A DNA stretch of 64,000 bases from Micavibrio sp. UBA6147 (GTDB taxonomy: Bacteria > Pseudomonadota > Alphaproteobacteria > Micavibrionales > UBA1664): NCBI GenBank assembly GCA_002423185.1, contig DIUX01000004.1:310001-374000 (forward strand), given 5' to 3'. The translations under genes and the position numbers were made by a program. This document shows, piece after piece, positions 24,049 through 32,336 of the stretch; positions within the stretch are counted from its first letter, which is position 1; each line of letters starts with the position of its first letter. The notes under the pieces are model-generated. The model was not told the origin of the DNA. It was given only the letters and a program-made list of their open reading frames with translations, and searched no databases.

Positions 24049-25050
24049 ATGAAACGTATTTTGTCCGGTATGCAACCGACGAGCCAGCTCCACCTCGGGA
24101 ATTATCTTGGGGCGCTGCGCAATTGGGTGACGTTACAGGATGACCGTTCTTATGAATGCCTGTATTGCGTGGTGGATTTGCACGCGATTACGGTGCCGTA
24201 TGACCGTGACGCACTCGCCAAGGCAACGCGTGAGATTGCGGCGGCCTATATGGCGGCGGGGGTTGACCCGTCCGTGTCGGCAATTTTCCCGCAATCGGCG
24301 GTTCCGGAACATTCCCAGCTTATGTGGCTGCTCTCCACTATGACCCAGATGGGCAAGCTCAACCGCATGACGCAATTTAAGGATAAAGCCGGTAAAAACA
24401 CTGAAAAAGCAGGGCTTGGCCTGTATGCCTATCCAGTGCTCATGGCGGCGGATATTTTGGTGTACAAGGCAACGCATGTGCCGGTCGGCGAGGATCAGAA
24501 GCAGCATCTTGAGCTGGCGCGCGAGGTCGCATCAACCTTTAATCATCGCTATAACGCCGAATTTTTCCCGCAGCCGGAGCCGATGATTATGGGCGCGGCA
24601 ACGCGGGTGATGTCGTTGCGGGACGGCACACAAAAAATGAGCAAATCGGCGGAATCGGATATGAGCCGCATTAACCTTACCGATGATGCCGACACGATTG
24701 AAAAGAAAATCCGCAAGGCCAAAACGGATTCGGGCGCGATTCCGGCGACGGCGAAAGAATTTGAAAATCGCCCCGAGGCAATGAACCTCATGACCATATA
24801 CGGTGCCTTGACCGATCAAGGGCTGGATAAGGTGATGACCGAGTTTGGTGGGCGCGAGTTTTCAGTGTTGAAACAAGCTTTGGTCGATGCTTCGATTGCG
24901 CATCTTGCCCCAATTACCAAACGCATGAACGGGTTTATGAAGGATCCGGCGGAGATTGACCGTCTCTTGCAAAAAGGAACGGACAAGGCGCGGTCTATTG
25001 CGACTCCGGTGCTTGAGGGCGCAATGGATATGATGGGTTTTTGGAAATAA
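24049..25050 (+). CDS. trpS: Tryptophanyl-tRNA synthetase
   Basis: Charges tRNA-Trp; class I, cytosolic. 333 residues from the ATG at 24049 (a TTG two codons upstream is less likely). Evidence: SGMQPTSQLHLGNYLGALRNW with the HIGH-like motif HLGN, LMAADILVYKATHVPVGEDQKQHLELAR in the tryptophan and AMP pocket, and the KMSKS loop as QKMSKSAESD. A short hydrophobic reading frame follows 10 bp after the stop codon. Confidence 0.97.
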   Translation: MKRILSGMQPTSQLHLGNYLGALRNWVTLQDDRSYECLYCVVDLHAITVPYDRDALAKATREIAAAYMAAGVDPSVSAIFPQSAVPEHSQLMWLLSTMTQMGKLNRMTQFKDKAGKNTEKAGLGLYAYPVLMAADILVYKATHVPVGEDQKQHLELAREVASTFNHRYNAEFFPQPEPMIMGAATRVMSLRDGTQKMSKSAESDMSRINLTDDADTIEKKIRKAKTDSGAIPATAKEFENRPEAMNLMTIYGALTDQGLDKVMTEFGGREFSVLKQALVDASIAHLAPITKRMNGFMKDPAEIDRLLQKGTDKARSIATPVLEGAMDMMGFWK

Positions 25051-25060
25051 GGGCTTCATT

Positions 25061-25132
25061 ATGGTGACGGGACTTGTTGCAACGATTTTGAGTATCTTGC
25101 TGATGGCGATGGTCGGAACCGGCGGCCAGTAG
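25061..25132 (+). CDS. Possible 23-residue hydrophobic small protein
   Basis: An ATG-initiated frame of 23 codons beginning 10 bp after trpS, with AAGGG about seven bases upstream. The translation is MVTGLVATILSILLMAMVGT followed by GGQ: almost entirely a single membrane-spanning helix. Candidate small membrane protein, possibly translated in the trpS transcript. No homology can be judged from 23 residues, and chance is possible. Confidence 0.35.
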   Translation: MVTGLVATILSILLMAMVGTGGQ

Positions 25133-25277
25133 CCATTTGCACGTCACCCGCTCGCCGTTCGCTTGGGTTGGTGGTATGCAAAACTGCTTGGCAAGACGGC
25201 GCGGATGATGATAAAACCGTTGGTAAGAGGGAAAAGCTGTCAAAAGCTATTATTAAGGGTGTTTCAAAAGGCTATTC

Positions 25278-25943
25278 ATGCTCAAAAACCGCATTTTATC
25301 CGTATTAACGGCGTTTATTCTGTCCAGCTTTGCCGCCGAGTCGGCGCAGGCGGAGGTTTTTTACTGGAAAGACCCCGAATTCAAGATTGATTTCGTCTTC
25401 CCGCATGAGTGGCGCATCCAGCACGACAAAAACACCGATGTGCGCATCCGCGTTCTCGCCCCGCAAGGGCAGGATTATGCGTCATGCAAGATTTCCGCGA
25501 AGCGGGACGGGCGCTATGCCATGTATCCTGACCGTTATGTTCAACGTGTGAACAGCGTTGTTTTCGATGTGAAGGGCTTGATGCAGTATTGGATAGAGCA
25601 TGACAATGTGCGGATGATTCATCGCTCCGACTATGCCTCCATCGGTAAATCCCACGCCGTGTATGCCGAAGCACGCTATACCCGTAATTTCGGCATCCGT
25701 AATTTGCCGATGCGTGGCATGGTGCTTGCGACTTTGTATGGCGACATGAATTTGGTGTTTGATTGTGAGGCGGCGGAGCGGAACTGGAATTACTGGGTGC
25801 CGGAATTTATGAGCATGGCGCGGACGGTGAATTTCCCGCTCAACCAGCGTTCAACCCCCAATGGTTGGTATCGCCGTTTCCAAGAGGATGGCGAGATATA
25901 CATGTCCACCGACAACGCCAGAACCGGCACGATTACGTATTAA
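25278..25943 (+). CDS. Exported protein of unknown function
   Basis: A 221-residue protein with a signal peptide ending at AQAEV, so periplasmic or secreted. The mature part is a single domain beginning VFYWKDPEFKIDFVFPHEW and continuing with alternating strands and helices, two cysteines (ASCKIS and VFDCEAAE) and a tail of about 40 residues rich in Asn, Arg and Thr. The pattern resembles small PsbP/Mog1-like sandwich domains found in periplasmic proteins, a weak comparison. AAAGG lies six bases before the ATG. Its own terminator follows. Confidence 0.72.
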   Translation: MLKNRILSVLTAFILSSFAAESAQAEVFYWKDPEFKIDFVFPHEWRIQHDKNTDVRIRVLAPQGQDYASCKISAKRDGRYAMYPDRYVQRVNSVVFDVKGLMQYWIEHDNVRMIHRSDYASIGKSHAVYAEARYTRNFGIRNLPMRGMVLATLYGDMNLVFDCEAAERNWNYWVPEFMSMARTVNFPLNQRSTPNGWYRRFQEDGEIYMSTDNARTGTITY

Positions 25944-25972
25944 TTTAAATCCGACTTTTATTGGATAAAATC

Positions 25973-26007
25973 AATGCGCGTAGGAAAACCTGACGCGCAT
26001 TATTTTT
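25973..26007 (+). terminator. Intrinsic terminator
   Basis: Nine-base arms AATGCGCGT (25973-25981) and ACGCGCATT (25993-26001) followed by ATTTTTTG on the plus strand, 30 bp after the exported protein gene. Confidence 0.8.
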
Positions 26008-26072
26008 TGCTGAACACTTTGTCCGGCTGGGGCTGGCTTGTTCCGCTTTGCAAAGCACCTGAGTGGAATGTC

Positions 26073-27005
26073 TTAGCGGAACAGTGCGGAGATCGAACGT
26101 TCCTCCGCAATCCGCAAAATCGCCTCGCCGATCAACTCATCCACCGATACTTGTTCGATGTTATGGGCGGCTTTGACGGCGTCGGTTGCGGGGATGCTGT
26201 CGGTAATGACCAATTTTTCGATGGGGGATTTCACGATGCGATCAACCGCTTGTCCCGACAAAACGCCATGCACGACATAGCCCAAAACCCGCTTTGCGCC
26301 GTTTTCTTTGAGGGCGACGGAGGCGTTGCATAATGTGCCGGCGGAATCGACAATGTCGTCAACGAGGATACAGGTTTTATTCTCGACATTTCCGATCACG
26401 TTCATGACTTCGGACACGCCGGCGGCCTCGCGGCGTTTGTCGATGATGGCAAGGTCAGCATCCATTTTCTTGGCAATCGCGCGGGCGCGGACAACGCCGC
26501 CGACATCGGGCGACACCAAGACAATATCGTCACCGGCGGTTAATTCCTGCATATGCGGCAAGAACACGGGCGATACGATGAGGTTATCCAGCGGAATGTC
26601 GAAAAAGCCTTGAATCTGGCCTGCGTGAAGTTCCATCGTCAAGACGCGGTCGGCACCGGCGGAGGTGATGATGTTGGCCACCAGTTTTGCCGATATGGGC
26701 GAGCGGGGGCTTGTTTTACGGTCTTGGCGGGCATAGCCGAAATAGGGGATGACGGCGGTCACGCGGCGCGCCGACCCACGGCGCAGGGCGTCCAGCGTGA
26801 CGAGCAATTCCATCATATTGTCATTGGCGGGGTAACAGGTGGATTGAATGACGAAAACATCCTCACCGCGCACGTTTTCAAGGATTTCAACAAAGACTTC
26901 CATATCTGAAAATCGTTTGATCGTGGCTTTGGTCAAGGGGATGTCAAGGTATCGGGAGATAGCCTCCGCCAGAACGGGATTGGAATTGCAGGCAATCAGT
27001 TTCAT
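26073..27005 (-). CDS. prs: Ribose-phosphate pyrophosphokinase
   Basis: Makes phosphoribosyl pyrophosphate from ribose 5-phosphate and ATP, the precursor for purines, pyrimidines, NAD, histidine and tryptophan. 310 residues. Evidence: the FSDMEVFVEI segment, the catalytic flexible loop YFGYARQDRK, the ATP-binding MELHAGQIQGFFDIPLDNL, VSPDVGGVVRARAIA, and the PRPP-binding VDDIVDSAGTL. The start at 27005 has AAAGG upstream. It is downstream of pgeF on the same strand with 176 bp between. Confidence 0.96.
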   Translation of the reverse strand: MKLIACNSNPVLAEAISRYLDIPLTKATIKRFSDMEVFVEILENVRGEDVFVIQSTCYPANDNMMELLVTLDALRRGSARRVTAVIPYFGYARQDRKTSPRSPISAKLVANIITSAGADRVLTMELHAGQIQGFFDIPLDNLIVSPVFLPHMQELTAGDDIVLVSPDVGGVVRARAIAKKMDADLAIIDKRREAAGVSEVMNVIGNVENKTCILVDDIVDSAGTLCNASVALKENGAKRVLGYVVHGVLSGQAVDRIVKSPIEKLVITDSIPATDAVKAAHNIEQVSVDELIGEAILRIAEERSISALFR

Positions 27006-27181
27006 GGTCTTTGGCCTTTCATCGATCTTGTCCACATCGTCCCTTTCGGGTCATTGATGGGGGCTGTTGCCCCAGTTCAGGCACTCATACGTGAACCCCA
27101 AGGAGAGCCCCATAGGTGAGCAATAGTGTTTTGTCACTTTTGCCTTTAAAAATCAATAGGAAACTGCCTTTTCTTCGGAGG
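27006..27181 (-). other. Structured-looking leader upstream of prs
   Basis: This 176-bp spacer holds short inverted repeats, including GGGGC/GCCCC with a 4-base loop at 27060-27073 and GTTCA/TGAAC around 27075-27096. It could be a folded 5' leader for prs. I do not recognise a known riboswitch. Confidence 0.3.
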
Positions 27182-28105
27182 CTATCTTATGGCAATGGCG
27201 GAGATTTGCCGCCCGTCATCTTTGCGTCCTTCAAGGGTGGCGCGGCGGTGGCTGAAATACCGGCTCGAAAGGGCGCATGTGTCGCGGTTCGATTTGAACA
27301 CCCCGACCAATCCGCCATAGGCGCCGTGCCGTGTCAGGCGGTATGCGGCATAGCCGCCGATATCAAACAGCCACTTATCCTCAAGCGGTATTTGTTTGTC
27401 GTTGTTGGGGTCCATAGTGTCGCCATGTGTGCCTGTCGCAGGCGGCGGCGCAAAGGCAGGTTCGAAAAAATCAATCGCGGCGCGGTCTTCGGCAATAAAG
27501 GGAGCCTCGAAACCTTTGGACACTTGGTAAGAGGCTTGCCCGATGCACGGGCCGATACAGGCCTCAACAGAGTCTTTGGCGGCGCCAAGATCGACCATCG
27601 CCTTGACGGTGTTTTCAAGCACCCCGCCGAGCGCGCCTTTCCATCCCGCATGGGCGGCGCCAATGATGGGGGCGGCGGTTTTTTCGTGCTGAGCGTAAAA
27701 CAGCACGGGAACGCAATCGGCGGTTTGTATGCCCAAAATCACGTCTTTTTGCATCGTCACCAGTGCATCGCCGCAAGAACCGACCGGAAGAAAAGGCGGC
27801 GCGGAGGCGCTCACGGTGAGGCAATCGGCACTGTGGGTTTGCTGGATCAAGACAAGATGGTCGAGCGGGAGGCCAAAACGCGCGGCAATGCGGCGGCGGT
27901 TTTCCATCACGTTTTCGCGGTTGTCGCCGGTGCTGAGGCCGCTGTTGAGGCTGCTGTAGCCTTGATCACTGACGCCGCCTTCACGCCCGAAAAATCCGTA
28001 TTCCACTCGGTGTTCTGGGGGGGCGCCGACTGCCGATAAAGGCTGTGCGAATCCTTCAAGGGTAAGAAACGGTGGAATATTCGGCTGATTTTGCGCTGTG
28101 GACAT
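27182..28105 (-). CDS. pgeF: Peptidoglycan editing factor / YfiH-family purine nucleoside enzyme
   Basis: A 307-residue member of the YfiH/YlmD family (formerly called multicopper laccase-like), cytosolic zinc proteins shown to act on purine nucleosides and, in E. coli, to prevent L-Ser misincorporation into peptidoglycan. Family motifs are present: IQQTHSAD, GIQTADCVPVLF, GAAHAGWKG, CIGPCIG, and the C-terminal DTCALSSRYFSHRR. There is a Gly/Pro/Asp-rich insertion near 225-245. Gene order prs, pgeF, then rplY and pth on the opposite strand matches other alphaproteobacteria. Confidence 0.9.
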   Translation of the reverse strand: MSTAQNQPNIPPFLTLEGFAQPLSAVGAPPEHRVEYGFFGREGGVSDQGYSSLNSGLSTGDNRENVMENRRRIAARFGLPLDHLVLIQQTHSADCLTVSASAPPFLPVGSCGDALVTMQKDVILGIQTADCVPVLFYAQHEKTAAPIIGAAHAGWKGALGGVLENTVKAMVDLGAAKDSVEACIGPCIGQASYQVSKGFEAPFIAEDRAAIDFFEPAFAPPPATGTHGDTMDPNNDKQIPLEDKWLFDIGGYAAYRLTRHGAYGGLVGVFKSNRDTCALSSRYFSHRRATLEGRKDDGRQISAIAIR

Positions 28106-28225
28106 GGTTTTAATCTTGATTTTTTGTGTGATATCTGTTTTTTATGCAATCGCGCTCAGCACCCCTGGAGGCTGAGGCATTATTTTATATATACATTTTT
28201 TTCTTATAAAGAAAGGATCAAACCT

Positions 28226-28870
28226 ATGACAACCCGCACTGAAATAGCGGCTGAATTGCGCGAAAAGGCTGGAAAGGGGACCGCTCGTGCACTGCGTCGT
28301 GAGAGCAGAACACCTGCAGTCATTTACGGCGGCAACGAAGCCCCGATGACGATTACTCTCGATACGCACGGCCTCACCCTCGAATACATGAAGGGCAATA
28401 TCTTCACCACTTTGTTTGATGTCGTCGTTGGCGGCAAAAAACACTTGGTGTTGCCTCGTGATGTTCAACTTCACCCTGTTGCCGACAATGTTATGCATGT
28501 CGACTTCTTGCGCGTGACGCCTAAAACAAGCCTGACTGTGTCTGTTCCTGTTCGTTTTGTGAACGAAGACAAATGCCCCGGTCTTGAAAGAAAAGGCATT
28601 TTGAACACTGTGCGTCATACGGTTGACCTCGTTTGCCAAGCGGTCAATATTCCGGAACATCTGGATGTTGATTTGGCCGGCAAGGACTACGGCGATTCTA
28701 TTAAATTGAGCGATGCGTTGATGCCGGCGGGCTCTAAGCCTGCTGTCACTGACCGTGACTTGACCATCGGCGTTATTAACCCGCCGAAATCAGGTGCTGT
28801 TGTTGCTGCTGAAGAAGCCGCTGAAAACAACGCCGAAGAAGGCGCAGACGCCGAAGGCACCGCCGAATAA
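28226..28870 (+). CDS. rplY: 50S ribosomal protein L25 (CTC type)
   Basis: Binds 5S rRNA in the large ribosomal subunit. The 214-residue form has the L25 domain (E-x-R-x-K-x-GKGTARALRRESRTPAVIYGG at the N-terminus), the TL5/CTC C-terminal beta domain from about residue 100, and an acidic Ala/Glu-rich tail. The start at 28226 has AAAGGATC upstream, while the open frame extends 45 codons further without a site. It is the first gene of a plus-strand rplY, pth, ychF group. Confidence 0.95.
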   Translation: MTTRTEIAAELREKAGKGTARALRRESRTPAVIYGGNEAPMTITLDTHGLTLEYMKGNIFTTLFDVVVGGKKHLVLPRDVQLHPVADNVMHVDFLRVTPKTSLTVSVPVRFVNEDKCPGLERKGILNTVRHTVDLVCQAVNIPEHLDVDLAGKDYGDSIKLSDALMPAGSKPAVTDRDLTIGVINPPKSGAVVAAEEAAENNAEEGADAEGTAE

Positions 28871-28950
28871 CAAGGGGCAAACACGAAACGCGGCGCGGGG
28901 ATGCTCGATGACCAAATCCTCATGACCATATAGGCCAAAGAGTGAGCATC

Positions 28951-29175
28951 ATGAGCGGCGTTTCGATTGTTTTTATTGTTTTGGCATTAATCGGTATTGT
29001 GGCCGCCATGGGTTTTTATGCTCTTGGCGGCTTTTCACTTCGTGGCTTTTCATTGCGCGGCGATGGGCATAGAAACGGCGCACAGGGCGGCAGTCAAGGT
29101 AGCCGAGTAGAAAACGCTCCAAATTCAGCGCTTGATGCCAATTCCACCAATTTTATGGCACAGAAAGAGGACGTC
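28951..29175 (+). other. In-frame hydrophobic leader upstream of Pth
   Basis: An open frame continuous with pth, starting with GTG at 28942 or ATG at 28951. It encodes a clear membrane helix (SIVFIVLALIGIVAAMGFYA) and a low-complexity Gly/Ser/Arg/Asn linker before the Pth domain begins. It may be an N-terminal membrane anchor or untranslated coding-like sequence. GAG-type bases precede the ATG at 28951. Confidence 0.4.
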
Positions 29176-29772
29176 ATGTGGTTGTTTGTCGGGCTCGGTA
29201 ATCCCGGAAAAACCTATGAAAGAAACCGTCATAATGTCGGATTTATGGTTGCGGATGCTCTTGCCGAGGCCTATGGCACGTCACCTTTTCGAAAAAAATT
29301 CAATGGGTTGCTCGCCGATGCGGTGATTAACGGTGAGAAAGTCGCGCTCTTGAAGCCTGATACCTTTATGAACCTGTCGGGGCAGAGTGTTCAGCCCGCC
29401 ATGGCGTTTTTCAAAGTGACGCCGGATCGTGTGGTTGTGTTCTATGACGAGCTTGATTTGCTCCCTGGCAAAGTCCGCATTAAACAAGGCGGCGGAAGCG
29501 GCGGGCATAACGGCATAAAATCCATTGACCAGTCCTTGGGAAACAAGGATTATTGGCGCGTTCGCATCGGAATCGGCCATCCGGGCGACAAAAACCGCGT
29601 GTCCGGCTATGTCCTGAGCGATTTTGACAAGGCGGATCAAGCATGGCTTGCGGATTTATTACCGGCGATGACGCGCAATGCCGGCAAATTGCTGGCGCCT
29701 AAGGGAGCCGAAGATTTTATGAATGCCATCGCGCTGGCTACCAAAGATGTTACCGCGATGGATAAAAAATAG
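29176..29772 (+). CDS. pth: Peptidyl-tRNA hydrolase
   Basis: Cleaves peptidyl-tRNA dropped by ribosomes, recycling tRNA. The catalytic domain starts at MWLFVGLGNPGKTYERNRHNVGFMVAD, where the catalytic His is in RHNVG, followed by LKPDTFMNLSGQSV, VFYDELDLLPGKVR and GGGSGGHNGIKSI. From the ATG at 29176 (AGAGG five bases upstream) the protein is 198 residues, normal for bacteria. An in-frame hydrophobic extension of 75-78 codons precedes it, so a longer membrane-anchored form cannot be excluded. Downstream of rplY and upstream of ychF. Confidence 0.94.
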   Translation: MWLFVGLGNPGKTYERNRHNVGFMVADALAEAYGTSPFRKKFNGLLADAVINGEKVALLKPDTFMNLSGQSVQPAMAFFKVTPDRVVVFYDELDLLPGKVRIKQGGGSGGHNGIKSIDQSLGNKDYWRVRIGIGHPGDKNRVSGYVLSDFDKADQAWLADLLPAMTRNAGKLLAPKGAEDFMNAIALATKDVTAMDKK

Positions 29773-29806
29773 TTTTAAAACAGATTGTTGTTTGAAGGAG
29801 TTTATA

Positions 29807-30907
29807 ATGGGGTTTAATTGTGGAATCGTTGGGTTGCCGAATGTTGGCAAATCGACCTTGTTTAATGCCTTGACCGCGACGGCGGCAGCACAGGCGGCGA
29901 ATTTCCCGTTTTGCACGATTGAACCGAATATCGGGCGCGTTGCCGTTCCCGACACACGGCTTGACCAAATCGCGAGCATCGCGGGGTCAAAGGCGACTGT
30001 GCCGACTCAGTTAGAGTTCGTCGATATTGCGGGGCTCGTAAAGGGCGCGAGCAAGGGCGAAGGCCTCGGCAACCAGTTCCTCGCGAATATCCGCGAAACA
30101 GACGCCATTCTTTATGTTCTGCGCTGTTTCGAGGATGACGACATCACCCATGTTGAGGGCAGTGTTGACCCCATCCGCGATGCGGAGATCATCGAAACCG
30201 AGCTTATGCTGGCGGATATGGAGAGCATCGAAAAGCAATATAACAACGTGGAGCGCCGCGCTAAGGGGCAGGATAAAGATGCCAAAGCCTTGCTTGACCT
30301 CATGCAACGGGTGAAAACTTTGCTCGATGCGGGCAAGCCCGCGCGTTTGGTGGAATTGTCGGAAGACGATAAAAAGCCGTTCCGGATGCTCCAGCTCTTG
30401 ACCTCCAAACCCGTGTTGTACGTGTGTAATGTGAGCGAAGCCGACGCCGCCACCGGCAATGAATACAGCCGCAAAGTCGATGCGATGGCGAAGGAAAAGG
30501 GCGCCCAGAGCGTTAATATCTGCGCCTCCATCGAATCCGAGATCGCCCAGCTTGAGAGCGAAGACGAGAAAAAAGAATTCCTCGAAACCCTCGGCCTCAC
30601 AGAACCCGGCCTTAACCGTATCATCCGCGCCGGCTATGAGCTCCTTGGCCTCAAGACATTCTTCACCGCCGGCCCCAAAGAAGCCCGTGCATGGACAACC
30701 CGCAAACAAGCCAAAGCCCCCGAAGCCGCCGGCACCATCCACTCCGACTTCGAACGCGGCTTCATCAAAGCCGAAGTCATCGCCTTCAATGATTTCGTCA
30801 CCTGCGGCGGCGAAACCAAAGCCAAAGAAACCGGAAAAATGCGCCAAGAAGGCAAAGAATACATGGTCAGCGACGGTGACGTTATTTTGTTCCGGTTTAA
30901 CGTCTAA
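29807..30907 (+). CDS. ychF: Ribosome-binding ATPase YchF
   Basis: An Obg-related P-loop protein that prefers ATP and binds ribosomes; implicated in stress and translation control. The 366-residue protein has GIVGLPNVGKSTLFN (G1), FVDIAGLVKGASKGEGLGN (G3 and switch), a coiled-coil insert, the NKPVLYVCN-like NxxE element, and the C-terminal TGS domain with FTAGPKEARAWT and HSDFERGFIKAEVI. GAAGGAG lies six bases before the ATG at 29807. Last of the rplY, pth, ychF group. Confidence 0.96.
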   Translation: MGFNCGIVGLPNVGKSTLFNALTATAAAQAANFPFCTIEPNIGRVAVPDTRLDQIASIAGSKATVPTQLEFVDIAGLVKGASKGEGLGNQFLANIRETDAILYVLRCFEDDDITHVEGSVDPIRDAEIIETELMLADMESIEKQYNNVERRAKGQDKDAKALLDLMQRVKTLLDAGKPARLVELSEDDKKPFRMLQLLTSKPVLYVCNVSEADAATGNEYSRKVDAMAKEKGAQSVNICASIESEIAQLESEDEKKEFLETLGLTEPGLNRIIRAGYELLGLKTFFTAGPKEARAWTTRKQAKAPEAAGTIHSDFERGFIKAEVIAFNDFVTCGGETKAKETGKMRQEGKEYMVSDGDVILFRFNV

Positions 30908-31016
30908 CCCCCAACCACCCCACAATGCCGCAATGCGGTGTATAAAAATTTTGACATGGGGAGTGGCTCTGTTTATGAATGAGTAACCATAATAATTAAT
31001 GCAGGATGGTTCCATC

Positions 31017-32255
31017 ATGACCGCCGAGATTTCGGAAGGCCAGACGACACAGGCGAGCGGCGTTTTGAATGCTGCTGCGAGCAACTTGAACACCCCACAA
31101 ACCCCCAGCCCATCACCACAGCACAATAAAAACGACGATCAATACAGCCCGCTTGCGCCGGTTGTGTCGAGCGTGTCGCATATTCCGAAGGCGGACATCC
31201 ATGTGCATATCGAAGGCACGATCGCGCCGGAAATCGCCCGCATGATTGCCACGCGCAACGGGGTGACGTTGAGCGAAAATCTGTTCAAGGAGGACGGGAG
31301 CTATCAATGGAATGGCTTTGTCGAGTTTATCAAGGCGTATGACGAAGTGTCGATGGCGCTTAAGAACGAGCGGGATTACCTTGATATTACCTATCATTTC
31401 CTCAAAAAATGGGCATCGCAAGGGTGCATTTATGCTGAATTGATCGTGTCGCCCAACCATGCCGATTTGATCGGGCTTGACCGTGACGAGATGATGCGCG
31501 GGATTTACGCGGGGATTGATAAGGCCAAGAGCCGGTTTGACATTGACGCGCGGATCAACATCACCTGTTTGCGCCATGAAAGCCCCGAAAAGGCAGAGGA
31601 AGTCGCCGTTTACGCCGCCGGATTGAACCATCCCTATGTGACGGGGTTCAATATTGCGGGCGGTGAGAAAGAGGGCGATATCAAGGCCTATAAAAACGCC
31701 TTTGACATTGCCCATGCCGCCGGATTGTCCTGCACCGCGCATTTGGCCGAGGCCGCGAGCGCGGCGCAGGTGAAAGACGCGTTGGAGGCTATGCCATACA
31801 TCAAACGCATCGGTCATGGCGTGAATTTGATTTTTGACCCGATTGTGATGAATGACGTGAAAAAACGCGGCATTTTGCTTGAAGTTTGCCCGTCCAGCAA
31901 TGTCGAGATCGGGATTTTTCCGAAAATGGATGAGCACCCGTTTGGGCATTTATTCCGCCTCGGCCCCAAAATCTGTATCAACACCGATGATCCGCCGTTT
32001 TTCTTCACCGATATTGACCGCGAATACGGGATTGTGAAGGATGCGTTCGGCCTGAATGACCATGAATTGCTGGAAATGACCCGTAACGCCATCACCCACG
32101 CCTTTTGTGACCAAGCCACAAAAGACAACTTACTGGCGAAGGTCGTGTTGCCGCAAAAAAAAATGCCTGAGGCTGGAGTTGCAGGAGTAGAGGGCGAACA
32201 AGCCAAGCCCAAAAAGCGGGGCTGGCTGGCGTGCCTAAAGGGTTTCCGGCGCTGA
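31017..32255 (+). CDS. Adenosine deaminase family protein
   Basis: Metal-dependent hydrolase that deaminates adenosine (or a related purine) to inosine. 412 residues from the start at 31017. The metal-binding HVHIEG, the substrate Gly in FNIAGGE, the catalytic helix AHLAE (glutamate kept, but HLAE in place of the common HAGE), GHG, PSSNV and the metal/substrate Asp pair in INTDDPP are visible. About 45 residues of Gln/Thr/Pro-rich extension precede the catalytic domain and a basic tail follows. Whether the substrate is adenosine or adenine is undecided. Confidence 0.86.
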   Translation: MTAEISEGQTTQASGVLNAAASNLNTPQTPSPSPQHNKNDDQYSPLAPVVSSVSHIPKADIHVHIEGTIAPEIARMIATRNGVTLSENLFKEDGSYQWNGFVEFIKAYDEVSMALKNERDYLDITYHFLKKWASQGCIYAELIVSPNHADLIGLDRDEMMRGIYAGIDKAKSRFDIDARINITCLRHESPEKAEEVAVYAAGLNHPYVTGFNIAGGEKEGDIKAYKNAFDIAHAAGLSCTAHLAEAASAAQVKDALEAMPYIKRIGHGVNLIFDPIVMNDVKKRGILLEVCPSSNVEIGIFPKMDEHPFGHLFRLGPKICINTDDPPFFFTDIDREYGIVKDAFGLNDHELLEMTRNAITHAFCDQATKDNLLAKVVLPQKKMPEAGVAGVEGEQAKPKKRGWLACLKGFRR

Positions 32256-32276
32256 GCTTCATTGGTTTTAGATATT

Positions 32277-32312
32277 AAAAAGGGCAGCGATCCGGTGGAT
32301 GCTGCCCTTTTC
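32277..32312. terminator. Bidirectional intrinsic terminator
   Basis: Arms AAAAGGGCAGC (32278-32288) and GCTGCCCTTTT (32301-32311) with a 12-base loop, between the convergent adenosine deaminase and ilvE genes. Confidence 0.85.
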
Positions 32313-32336
32313 TCATGAGAGAATGTCAAATGCCTG

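Noticed and set aside
30011..31126. 371-codon open frame on the minus strand over ychF
   Set aside because: Antisense to a clear YchF; Gly/Phe/Ala-rich without recognisable domains.
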